Positions 34,570-42,373 of a DNA stretch of 64,000 bases are shown piece by piece. The stretch comes from Longimicrobium terrae (GTDB taxonomy: Bacteria > Gemmatimonadota > Gemmatimonadetes > Longimicrobiales > Longimicrobiaceae): the NCBI RefSeq assembly GCF_014202995.1, contig NZ_JACHIA010000006.1:286867-350866 (forward strand), written 5' to 3'. How positions within the stretch are numbered: position 1 is the stretch's first letter; every line of letters begins with the position of its first letter. A program made the position numbers and the translations under genes. The notes below the pieces were generated by a model. The model worked only from the letters and a program-made list of their open reading frames with translations, ran no database searches and was not told the origin of the DNA.

Positions 34570-36570
34570 ATGAATCCGATTCTCCGCATTCTTCCGCTCG
34601 CGGCGGCGCTGGCCGTGGCGGCAACCGGCGCGTCCGCGCAGCGGCACCCCATGACGCCGGCGGACCTGTCGCTGGTGCGCGGCGTGAACGACCCGCGCCT
34701 TTCCCCCGACGGGCGCTGGATCGCCTACACCGCGTCCACGCTCGACTACGCGGCCGACAGCACCAGCGGCGAAATCGTCCTCGTTCCCGCGGCGGGCGGC
34801 GCGGCGCGGCGGCTCACGCGCGGCTCCATGCCCCGCTGGTCGCCGGACGGGCGGCGGATCGCCTTCATGGGCGGGCGCGGCGAGCGTGGCGGCATCTGGG
34901 TGTGGGATCTGGACGCGGACAGCGCGCGCTTCGTGGCCCGCGTGCGCACCTCGGAACACTTTCTCGGCCACCGCGCGGTCAAGGGATTCGCCTGGTCGCC
35001 GGACGGGTCGCGCATCGCCTACACCAGCGCGGACGAGGAAAGCGCCGCCTCGCCCACCGATCCGCGCGTGGTGGACCGCATCCTCTACCTGACGCGGACC
35101 GGCCTTTCGGACGACCGCCGCACGCACCTGTACGTGGTGCCCGCGGGGGGCGGCGCGCCCCGCCAGCTCACCTCCGGCACGTACGACGAGCACTCGCTGG
35201 CGTGGTCGCCGGACGGCTCGCGGCTGGTGTTCATCAGCAACCGCTCGGCGGACCCGGACGCCAACTACAGCGACGACCTGTGGATCGTGGACGCGAACTC
35301 CGGGCGGGAGACGCGGCTGACGAACACGGCGGGAACGGAGTTTCAGCCGGCGTGGTCGGCGGACGGGGGCAGCATCGCGTATCTGGCCAACGTGCGGACG
35401 ATCAACACCAAGGACAGCGCGCCGGAAGACACGCACCTGTACGTGATTTCCGCCACCGGCGGCACGGGGCGCGAACTGACGCGGCCGCTGGACCGCCGCG
35501 TCACCGAACTGGCCTGGGAGCCGCGCGGGACGCTGCTTTTCGTCATCAACGACCAGGGCGCCACGGCCATCCACCGCGTGGACCCGCGCTCGGCGCGCAT
35601 CACGCCCGTGGTGCGCGGGCCGTTTCAGGCGCGTTCCGTGTCGATGGACCGCGCCGGATCCGCCATCGCCTTCATCCGCACGGACCTGTCGCACCCGGCG
35701 GAGGTGTGGACGGCGCGCGCGGACGGGGGCGCGGCGCGCCAGGTGAGCCGCGAACAGGATGAGCTGCACGCCAGGGTGGAGCTTCCGGTGGCGGATTCCA
35801 TCTGGGTGCGCGGCGCGGATGGCACCCCGGTGCAGGGCTGGCTGATGAAGCCGGCGGGATGGACGGCGGGGCGGTCGTATCCCATGGTGCTGTACGTTCA
35901 CGGCGGCCCGCACGGGATGTACGGCTACAACTTCATCGACGCGTTTCCGCTGCTGGCGGCGCGCGGGTACGCCGTCCTGTTCCTGAATCCGCGCGGCAGC
36001 ACGGGGTACGGGCAGACCTTTGCCGACGGCACCGTGAACAACTGGGGCGGCGGCGACTACGGCGACCTGATGGCCGGGGTGGACGCGGCGCTGGCGCGAA
36101 ACGGGTGGATTGACAGCACGCGGCTGTACGTGGCCGGCCACAGCTACGGCGGCTTCATGACCAACTGGATCGTGACGCGCACCCCTCGGTTCCGCGCGGC
36201 CATGGCGGGCGCCAGCGTGAGCAACCTCGTCTCCTTTTACGGCACGTCCGTGTATCCGGACCTGATCGAGACGGAGTTCGGCGGCGTGCCGGTGAACGAC
36301 TGGAACCTGCTGTGGCAGTGGTCGCCGCTGGCCCACGTATCCGCCGTGCGCACGCCCGTTCTGTTTCTGAACGGCGAGGCGGACAACGACGTCCCCATCA
36401 CCCAGGCGCAGGAGATGTACATGGCGCTGCGAAAGATGGGCGTGGAAGCGCGGATGGTGCGCTACCCCGGCGAGGGGCACAGCATCAACTTTCGCCCGCG
36501 CCATCACCAGGATTACCTGGAGCGGATGATCGGCTGGTTCGACGCGCACGGCGGCGCGCCCGCGCGGTAA
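34570..36570 (+). CDS. Secreted S9 family peptidase (prolyl oligopeptidase type)
   Basis: 666 residues. Signal peptide MNPILRILPLAAALAVAATGASA. A beta-propeller (about 35-385) is built of TolB/WD40-like blades with repeated 'SPDG...IAY' motifs (RLSPDGRWIAYT, AWSPDGSRLVFI, AWSADGGSIAYL). The alpha/beta hydrolase domain (about 400-666) has Ser in GHSYGGFM (near 524), Asp in GEADNDVP (near 605) and His in GEGHSI (near 637). This is the dipeptidyl/acylaminoacyl peptidase group acting on short peptides in the periplasm or outside. Confidence 0.93.
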   Translation: MNPILRILPLAAALAVAATGASAQRHPMTPADLSLVRGVNDPRLSPDGRWIAYTASTLDYAADSTSGEIVLVPAAGGAARRLTRGSMPRWSPDGRRIAFMGGRGERGGIWVWDLDADSARFVARVRTSEHFLGHRAVKGFAWSPDGSRIAYTSADEESAASPTDPRVVDRILYLTRTGLSDDRRTHLYVVPAGGGAPRQLTSGTYDEHSLAWSPDGSRLVFISNRSADPDANYSDDLWIVDANSGRETRLTNTAGTEFQPAWSADGGSIAYLANVRTINTKDSAPEDTHLYVISATGGTGRELTRPLDRRVTELAWEPRGTLLFVINDQGATAIHRVDPRSARITPVVRGPFQARSVSMDRAGSAIAFIRTDLSHPAEVWTARADGGAARQVSREQDELHARVELPVADSIWVRGADGTPVQGWLMKPAGWTAGRSYPMVLYVHGGPHGMYGYNFIDAFPLLAARGYAVLFLNPRGSTGYGQTFADGTVNNWGGGDYGDLMAGVDAALARNGWIDSTRLYVAGHSYGGFMTNWIVTRTPRFRAAMAGASVSNLVSFYGTSVYPDLIETEFGGVPVNDWNLLWQWSPLAHVSAVRTPVLFLNGEADNDVPITQAQEMYMALRKMGVEARMVRYPGEGHSINFRPRHHQDYLERMIGWFDAHGGAPAR

Positions 36571-36818
36571 CCGGAATCCGCCGCGGGGCGACATGCCGCG
36601 GCGGATTCGATCCCTCCCCCGCCGCGGCCCGTCCGGCCACTCCGGGGAGAAGACGCTGCGGCGCCCGTTCGCTCCGTCCGGATGGGACGAGGATCGACCG
36701 TCGCGGAAACGAGTGCCGTGCCGCCGGGGCAGCAGCGAACCTCTGTCAAAGGTACTCTGGCACGAGCTACGCATATCGCGGGTCAACCACCTTCTCCTTC
36801 AGACACAGGAACACGCGC

Positions 36819-37946
36819 GTGGCACAGCCCGCCGGGAAGGACATCACACTCGCCGCAGGACTGCTGGCCGGCGTGGGAACCGTGGTCGGCTTCAGTTCCT
36901 CGCCGCACTGGTCGGTGCGGATGTGGGACTTTCCCCGCATCCAGATCGCCGCCGCCGCCGCCCTGGCGGGGGGCGTGCACGCGGCCCGGTACCATCGCGG
37001 GCGCCCCGCGGACTGGGCGTTCACGGCCATGACGGCCGCCGCCGCCGCGTGGCAGCTCAAGAAGATCCTCCCCTACACGGCGCTGGTTCCCGTGCAGGTG
37101 GAGCGCAGCAGGGTCAAGCCATCGCGCGACCGGCCCCGCCCCGACGCGCGCACGCTGCGGCTGCTGATCAGCAACGTGCTGATGGAAAACACGCAGCACG
37201 AGCGCCTGCTGCGGCTGGTGGAAGAAGCGCAGCCGGACGTGGTGATGGCGGTGGAAACCAACGCGCGGTGGGCCGAGGCGCTGGAGCCGCTGGCCGAGAC
37301 CTATCCGTACGTGGTGCGGCAGCCGCAGGAGAACTACTACGGGATGATGCTCTTTTCCCGCCTGCCGCTGATCGAGCCGCGCATCGAGTTCCTGGTGCAG
37401 GACGACATTCCCTCCGTGCACACGGGGATCGAGCTGCCGGGCGGCGCGCAGGTGGTGCTTCACGGCCTGCATCCCCGTCCGCCGGAGCCCATCCGCGACC
37501 AGGACAGCACGCCGCGCGACGCCGAACTGGTGATGGTGGGCCGCGCCATCGGCGAGGACGAAGACGTGCCGACGCTGGTGGCCGGCGACCTGAACGACGT
37601 GGCCTGGTCGCCCACCAGCGAACTGTTCGTGCGGCTGGGGCAGCTGCTGGATCCGCGGGTGGGGCGCGGGATGTTCAACAGCTACAACGCCAACAACCCG
37701 CTGCTGCGCTACCCGCTGGACCACGTGTTTCACAGCAGCCACTTCCGGCTGGTGGAGCTGCGGCGGTGCCCCAGCATCGGCTCTGACCACTTCCCCATGC
37801 TGATCGAGCTCAGCTACGAGCCGGACGCGGAAGAGGAGCAGGCCATGCCGGAGCCGGAGGCCGAGGACCTGGAAGAGGCGGAGGAAAAGCTGGAGCTGCA
37901 GGCCGAGGCCGCGCAGACCGGCGACGACCGCCCGGGCCGGGAGTGA
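36819..37946 (+). CDS. Endonuclease/exonuclease/phosphatase (EEP) domain membrane protein
   Basis: 375 residues from GTG 36819 (AGGA 10 bases upstream). Three membrane segments lie in the first 90 residues. The EEP catalytic domain follows (about 105-345): LLISNVLMENTQH (Asn), VMAVETNARW (metal Glu), LHGLHPRPP (His), VAGDLNDVAWS (Asp-x-Asn) and GSDHFPMLIEL (Asp-His). The fold serves DNases and lipid or sugar phosphatases; membrane-bound members of this layout are common and unassigned. An acidic tail (EDLEEAEEKLELQ) ends the protein. The phosphatidylcholine synthase gene starts inside its stop codon, so a lipid substrate is an attractive guess. Confidence 0.85.
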   Translation: MAQPAGKDITLAAGLLAGVGTVVGFSSSPHWSVRMWDFPRIQIAAAAALAGGVHAARYHRGRPADWAFTAMTAAAAAWQLKKILPYTALVPVQVERSRVKPSRDRPRPDARTLRLLISNVLMENTQHERLLRLVEEAQPDVVMAVETNARWAEALEPLAETYPYVVRQPQENYYGMMLFSRLPLIEPRIEFLVQDDIPSVHTGIELPGGAQVVLHGLHPRPPEPIRDQDSTPRDAELVMVGRAIGEDEDVPTLVAGDLNDVAWSPTSELFVRLGQLLDPRVGRGMFNSYNANNPLLRYPLDHVFHSSHFRLVELRRCPSIGSDHFPMLIELSYEPDAEEEQAMPEPEAEDLEEAEEKLELQAEAAQTGDDRPGRE

Positions 37947-38698
37947 AGGCCGCGCCCGCCCCGGCCAAGGACCCCGCGCGTCCGGTGACGCGCGGCGAGC
38001 GGGTGCGCGGCCACGCCGTGCACCTGTACACGGCGTCTGGCGTGGTGCTGGCGTTCATTGCCGCGGCGGAGATCTGCGCGCCGCGGCCGGACCCGCGCCG
38101 GGTGTTCGCGTTCCTGGTCGCGGCGGTGCTGGTGGATGCGACGGATGGACCGCTGGCGCGGATGTGGGACGTCAAGCGGACGGCGCCCGCCATCAACGGC
38201 CGTACGATTGACGACATCGTCGACTTTCTGACCTTCACCTTTCTTCCGCTGCTGCTGGTGTGGCGGATGGAATGGATTCCGGAGCCGGGATGGCTGTGGC
38301 TGGCGCCGGCGCTGCTGGCCTCGCTGTTCGGGTTCGCCAACGAAGGGGCCAAGGACGAGGCGGGCGGGTTTTTTCGCGGCTTTCCCAGCTACTGGAACAT
38401 CGCGGCGTTCTACGCGGCGTTTCTGTCGCCGTGGGGCAACGCGGCCATGTTCGTGATCCTGGCCGTGCTGACGGTGTCGCCGGTGTGGTTCATCTATCCC
38501 AACTTGGCGCCGCGGCCGTGGAAGATGCCGCTGCTGGCGGGCGCGGCGCTGTGGCTGGTGCTGCTGCTGGCCTTTCTGCCGCGCTATCCGGATGACGTGC
38601 CGGAGTGGGCCGTCGCGCTCTCGCTCGTGTACCCGGCCATCTACACGCTCGCGTCCTTTTACCTGAAGCGCCGCGCGGATTCAGCCGCGCGAAGTTGA
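37943..38698 (+). CDS. pcs: Phosphatidylcholine synthase
   Basis: 251 residues with about eight membrane helices. The CDP-alcohol phosphotransferase motif is VDATDGPLARMWDVKRTAP and then NGRTIDDIVDFLT: DG-x2-AR, a longer 12-residue spacer, G-x3-D-x3-D. That longer spacer, together with the later FANEGAKDEAGGFFRGFPSY, is the pattern of Pcs enzymes such as the rhizobial one. Pcs condenses choline with CDP-diacylglycerol to give phosphatidylcholine in the inner membrane. The GTG start overlaps the EEP gene stop as GTGA, so the two are co-translated. An osmoprotectant/choline importer is encoded 5 kb away (43997-46776) and may supply choline. Confidence 0.88.
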   Translation: MKAAPAPAKDPARPVTRGERVRGHAVHLYTASGVVLAFIAAAEICAPRPDPRRVFAFLVAAVLVDATDGPLARMWDVKRTAPAINGRTIDDIVDFLTFTFLPLLLVWRMEWIPEPGWLWLAPALLASLFGFANEGAKDEAGGFFRGFPSYWNIAAFYAAFLSPWGNAAMFVILAVLTVSPVWFIYPNLAPRPWKMPLLAGAALWLVLLLAFLPRYPDDVPEWAVALSLVYPAIYTLASFYLKRRADSAARS

Positions 38699-38832
38699 GG
38701 TTTCAGGCCGGATGAGGCGCGAAACGGGGGCGATCGGTTGATCCGATTGCCCGCCGTTCTGTTCCCGCCGCATTCGTGTCCTCCGTGGGCGATGACCCGC
38801 ACGCCTGGGATTCATACAATTTTGTGCGCTCC

Positions 38833-38856
38833 TTACAAGATATTTTGTCCTTGTAA
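38833..38856 (+). promoter_or_regulatory. Inverted repeat upstream of the second lanthipeptide precursor
   Basis: TTACAAG (38833-38839) and CTTGTAA (38850-38856) are perfect inverse complements spaced by 10 AT-rich bases, about 107 bp before the precursor ATG. It looks like a regulator binding site or promoter-linked hairpin. Confidence 0.5.
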
Positions 38857-38962
38857 ACGGAGCATTGAGGTCTTAGCGTGCAGTTCACGTCACCGTCAAC
38901 AGGTTCGGCCTGTCCTGGTGGTCGATAAGGCTGAGCCCATTCTCCGGAAAGGCAGGCAGATC

Positions 38963-39133
38963 ATGAAGAAGCTGAAGCTGGACGACATCAAGGTCTCCAC
39001 GTTCGGCACCACGCAGCGCGCCGCGGGCCCCATCGGCACCGTGGCCGCCCACGATGCGCTGTTGCCGAGCGGATCGCCGTCGTGCCCCGACATCACCTGC
39101 GAAGGAATCACCTGCGCGCTGATCATCTGCTGA
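38963..39133 (+). CDS. lanA: Second lanthipeptide precursor, without adjacent modification genes
   Basis: 56 residues. Leader MKKLKLDDIKVSTFGTTQ; core end GSPSCPDITCEGITCALII plus a final Cys. Four Cys are spaced C-x4-C-x4-C-x4-C, nearly the same as in the precursor at 8169, and each of the first three ring segments offers Ser or Thr. The leader shares LxxDxxxVxSF/STF with that precursor. No lanB, lanC or exporter gene is next to it; the only set in the window is 24-34 kb away. AGGCAGGCAG precedes ATG 38963. An AT-rich regulatory region lies upstream and a strong terminator downstream, so it is a stand-alone transcription unit. Most likely it is modified in trans by the LanB/LanC enzymes of the 4-15 kb locus. 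Confidence 0.85.
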   Translation: MKKLKLDDIKVSTFGTTQRAAGPIGTVAAHDALLPSGSPSCPDITCEGITCALIIC

Positions 39134-39169
39134 TTCCGTCCGCGGGGACCGTCGGGATCCCGCAAACGA

Positions 39170-39211
39170 GCCCGCGCCCGCATCCAGGATGCGGGCGCGG
39201 GCTTCCGTTTT
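39170..39211 (+). terminator. Intrinsic terminator of the second precursor
   Basis: 16-base perfect arms (39170-39185 and 39187-39202) followed by TTCCGTTTT. It directly abuts the stop codon of the convergent DUF4870 gene. Confidence 0.88.
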
Positions 39212-39606
39212 CAGCCAGCGGCGGGCGTGAGCAGGAGCTTGCGGGCCTGCGCGCCGATGACGGGAATCTGCCACTCCTCCCCGCCGTACGCCTTGATGAG
39301 CGTGTACAGCCAGATGCCGAAGCTCGCCACGGCGAAGGCGATCCACACGGGGATGGAGATGAGCGCGAACAGCACGCCCAGCGCCGGAACGCGGATCAGC
39401 ACGCCGAAGACGATGGACAGCACGATGTTGAGCCCGATGCACGCCACGCCGAAAACGATGTTCTGCGCGGCGTGAAAGCGCACCAGCCGGCTCTGGTCCC
39501 GCATGCCGAAAAAGAAGATCGCGCCGGTGATGGGCGGCATGGCCGCGGCGATCGTGGCGGCGACGTTGGGCTGCATGACACTCCGGGACTGGATCTGCTC
39601 AGACAT
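39211..39606 (-). CDS. DUF4870 family membrane protein
   Basis: 131 residues with about three to four membrane helices. The central block IFFFGMRDQSRLVRFHAAQNIVFG is the conserved signature of DUF4870/Tic20-like proteins ('rfHA.Qal'). IRVPALGVLFALISIPVWIAFAV follows. Function is unknown; these are small inner-membrane proteins. It converges on the second lanthipeptide precursor and shares its terminator region. I see no functional tie to it. Confidence 0.85.
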   Translation of the reverse strand: MSEQIQSRSVMQPNVAATIAAAMPPITGAIFFFGMRDQSRLVRFHAAQNIVFGVACIGLNIVLSIVFGVLIRVPALGVLFALISIPVWIAFAVASFGIWLYTLIKAYGGEEWQIPVIGAQARKLLLTPAAG

Positions 39607-39825
39607 CTATGCCTCGCTGTGACGTACGATTTCGGTTGCTCGGCCGCCCCGCATCGGCCGGAAAACGTTCGCCATGATGCTAACCGGCATCCCCGCCGCG
39701 GCGAACGGGTCATGCGACCCAACGCCACCCCGGCGTACCTCCGAAGCCTCCGCGTCCTCCCGCGTGAGGGCAGTTTCATCCGGACCGGGACGAGGAATCC
39801 GGCGCGGGTCGCCAGCCTCCTGAGC

Positions 39826-40015
39826 GAATGAATCCGCCGCTCAAACAGCGGGAACCCCCGACACCGGCCGCTGGCGCGTCCGGTTCGGGGCTTCAACTGC
39901 ATCGGAGCGGCAGAAGCGAACCGCACGCTGCCCCGGCGCGCAGGTCTCCCCCTCTCCCGCTTGCGGGAGAGGGGGCCGGGGGGTGAGGGCTGCCCGCGGC
40001 CGCACCAGCGATTGC
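39826..40015 (+). repeat. Dispersed repeat family A, shorter copy
   Basis: Begins GAATGAATCCGCCGCTCAAA, continues CAGCGGGAACCCCCGACAC and TTCGGGGCTTCAAC, then the hairpin CCCCCTCTCCCGC/GCGGGAGAGGGGG near 39948-39975. These blocks match 44.94-45.23 kb. The gap 39607-40145 has no gene. Confidence 0.75.
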
Positions 40016-40091
40016 ATGAACAAGGAATGGTCTCCCCAGTCCCCCGCTCCCCTGAACTCGACGCAATCCGCAATCAGCCTCATACGACAAA

Positions 40092-40131
40092 TCGGGGCGA
40101 CCGGATGATTCCGATCGCCCCAAGTTTTTAT
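40092..40131. terminator. Hairpin 3' of the ergothioneine operon
   Basis: GGGGCGACCGG (40094-40104) pairs with CCGATCGCCCC (40111-40121) with one mismatch, near a T-run (AAGTTTTTA) on plus. It likely ends the minus-strand egt operon. Confidence 0.5.
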
Positions 40132-40145
40132 CCGCCCAACTCCCG

Positions 40146-41408
40146 TCAGCCCGCGTGCGCCGGGTTCGCGAGCGCGTCCAGCGTGTCGTCCGCGGGCGAG
40201 CGGCCGCGGCGCGTGTAGCGGTCAAAGAACTCCGCCGCCTCGTCGATGTCGGATGACGAAAAGAAGCCGGGGAGCGCGCGCGCGCCGGCCAGCGACAGCT
40301 CCGCGAGGCTCACCGCGGTCGCGGCGATGGCGGGATCGGAAAGGCCGTCGCGACCCGCCGCCACCAGCAGATCCGCCGGGGACGCGGCGAGAAGCTCCGC
40401 GGCGGCGGCCAGCGACGGCGTGTGGTAGGCGATGCCGGCGAGCAGAACAAGGGGCGCGGCGTACCAGCGCGGATCCACCGCATCCGCAGACCGCACCTCG
40501 GCATAGCCCTTGGGCCGCACCTCGGGAAACAGCGTCGTCAGGTGCAGCCGCCAGTCATCCAGCGACACGCATCCGGCCTCGTTCCACGCCGCAAAGGGGG
40601 AGAACGACGTCGCGCCCGCCTGCGCCGGAGCCAGGATCACCGGCGCGCCGAGCGCGAAATCCAGATACTCTTCCACGGGATCGGCGCAGGCGAAGCAGCC
40701 CGTGCGCCCGCCATCCAGTTCGCGCCAGACGCGCGCGCGAAAGCTGCGATCGCCCGTCGGCGCGCCGCGGTACACGGGCGAGTTGGCGAAGATCGCGGTG
40801 ACGTAAGGTGCCATCCCATTCCACAACCGCCACCGGGCGAGCGGATCGGCACCGAAGTCCAGGCTCACCTGCATGGCCGCCGTCTGCCGCATCATCCGCG
40901 TGCCGCCCGTGCCGATGGCCCGCATGAAGCCGGTCATCCGCACGTAGCGCTCGCCGGGAAGCTGCAGGGGGACGCGTTCGATCCCGCCGCGCGGCTCGAT
41001 CCCCACAGACAGCAGGCGGATGCCGGCGTCCTCCAGCGACGCGGAAAGCGGAAGGACGGCGCCGCGCAGGCTGTCGACCAGCCCCGTCGCGGCCGGGAAC
41101 ACGGCGGCGCTGATCTCGATCTGCCCGCCGGGCTCGTAGCTCACGATGCCGCCGTCCGGCAGAATCCAGCGCGGCACGCCGTAGTCGCTCGGCTCCTCCG
41201 TCCACCCGTTTCGCGCCGCGTGCGCGCGGACGAGGGGAAGCGTGGGCCGTCCCTCTTCCGCCTGGATCGGCACCTGCGCGCCGGTGTCCGCATCCACCGG
41301 AATCAGCTCCACCTCCGCCCCGATGCGAGGCGGCCCGTCCGCACGCGCGGGGCCGAGCCCGAACACGTGCTCGCGGAGGTCGGCGCGGAGGGTTTCGCGG
41401 GCAATCAC
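40146..41408 (-). CDS. egtA: Glutamate-cysteine ligase, EgtA type
   Basis: 420 residues. GCS2/EgtA features: IGAEVELIPVDADTG (ATP/Glu site), GGIVSYEPGGQIEISAAVF, TGFMRAIGTGGTRMMRQTAA with AMQVSLDFGA, and the late PKGYAEVRSADAVDPRWY. The enzyme joins Glu and Cys to gamma-glutamylcysteine, the sulfur donor for EgtB in the mycobacterial route. It starts at GTG 41408, two bases after the egtD stop, so it is the third gene of the egtB-egtD-egtA operon. Confidence 0.88.
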   Translation of the reverse strand: MIARETLRADLREHVFGLGPARADGPPRIGAEVELIPVDADTGAQVPIQAEEGRPTLPLVRAHAARNGWTEEPSDYGVPRWILPDGGIVSYEPGGQIEISAAVFPAATGLVDSLRGAVLPLSASLEDAGIRLLSVGIEPRGGIERVPLQLPGERYVRMTGFMRAIGTGGTRMMRQTAAMQVSLDFGADPLARWRLWNGMAPYVTAIFANSPVYRGAPTGDRSFRARVWRELDGGRTGCFACADPVEEYLDFALGAPVILAPAQAGATSFSPFAAWNEAGCVSLDDWRLHLTTLFPEVRPKGYAEVRSADAVDPRWYAAPLVLLAGIAYHTPSLAAAAELLAASPADLLVAAGRDGLSDPAIAATAVSLAELSLAGARALPGFFSSSDIDEAAEFFDRYTRRGRSPADDTLDALANPAHAG

Positions 41409-41410
41409 GG

Positions 41411-42373
41411 TCAGTCCGCCGGGCTGGCCAGTACGAGCGCGTACAGGCCGTCCGCGTCCGTCACCCAGTGCTCGGTGCGCAGGCCGGCCGCGGCGAACAT
41501 GGCTTCCACGCTGCCGCGGTCGTGCTTGGCGCTGATTTCCGTGCGGATCGTCTGCCCGGCGGCAAAGGTGAACGCGCCTGCGCCGGGCACGCGCACCGTC
41601 TGCTCCGCGCGCGAAACCAGGTGCATCTCGATGCGGTGGTCCACGCCGTTGTAAAAGGCGCGGTGCTCCCATCCATCGACCACGAAATCGGTTCCAGCCA
41701 GCGTGTTGACGACGCGCAGCATGTTCAGGTTGAACTCCGCCGTCACCCCGGCCGCATCGTTGTACGCGGCCTCGATGCGCTCCGGGTTCTTCCGTTGATC
41801 CACGCCCATCAGAAAGCGGTCACCGGGCGCCATCCGCGCGCGCACCCGGGTCAGCAGCTGCACCGCGTCGTCCGGCGCGAAGTTGCCGATGGTGCTGCCC
41901 AGAAACGCGTGCAGCACGGGGCCCTGTACGCCGTCCGGCAGATCGAACGCCTCCGTAAAATCCGCCACCACGGGAACGACGTCGATGGATGGATACGCCG
42001 CTCCGATGCGGGCGGCGGTTTCATCCAGAAAGTCGCCGCTCACATCCACCGGCACGTACACGGCGGACTCCGACGCGGCGGCGATGGCGTCCAGCACCAG
42101 CGTCGTTTTCTCCGCGCTCCCGGCGCCCAGCTCCACCATGGCGCGCGGGGCCAGCGGACGCACCCATGCCGCCATCCACCGCTGAAGCAGCGAACGCTCC
42201 GTGCGCGTCAGGTAGTACTCGGGAAGGCGGGTAATGTCCTCGAACAGCCGCGAGCCGCGCTCGTCGTAAAAGAACTTGGGCGGCAGTTCCGGCTGCGGGC
42301 GTCGCAGGCCATCCGCCACCTCGCGGGCGGCGGCGGGGTCGGCGGCCACGGTGACGGTCTGCGCGTCAGTCAT
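41411..42373 (-). CDS. egtD: L-histidine N-alpha-methyltransferase, EgtD
   Basis: 320 residues, the usual EgtD length. PPKFFYDERGSRLFEDITRLPEYYLTR is the family's N-terminal signature (given here in two overlapping motifs, FFYDERGS and LPEYYLTR). The SAM motif is MVELGAGSAEKT, with HAFLGSTIGNF and FLMGVDQRKN further on. It trimethylates histidine to hercynine, the first step of ergothioneine synthesis. Its ATG overlaps the end of egtB by 8 bases. Confidence 0.93.
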   Translation of the reverse strand: MTDAQTVTVAADPAAAREVADGLRRPQPELPPKFFYDERGSRLFEDITRLPEYYLTRTERSLLQRWMAAWVRPLAPRAMVELGAGSAEKTTLVLDAIAAASESAVYVPVDVSGDFLDETAARIGAAYPSIDVVPVVADFTEAFDLPDGVQGPVLHAFLGSTIGNFAPDDAVQLLTRVRARMAPGDRFLMGVDQRKNPERIEAAYNDAAGVTAEFNLNMLRVVNTLAGTDFVVDGWEHRAFYNGVDHRIEMHLVSRAEQTVRVPGAGAFTFAAGQTIRTEISAKHDRGSVEAMFAAAGLRTEHWVTDADGLYALVLASPAD

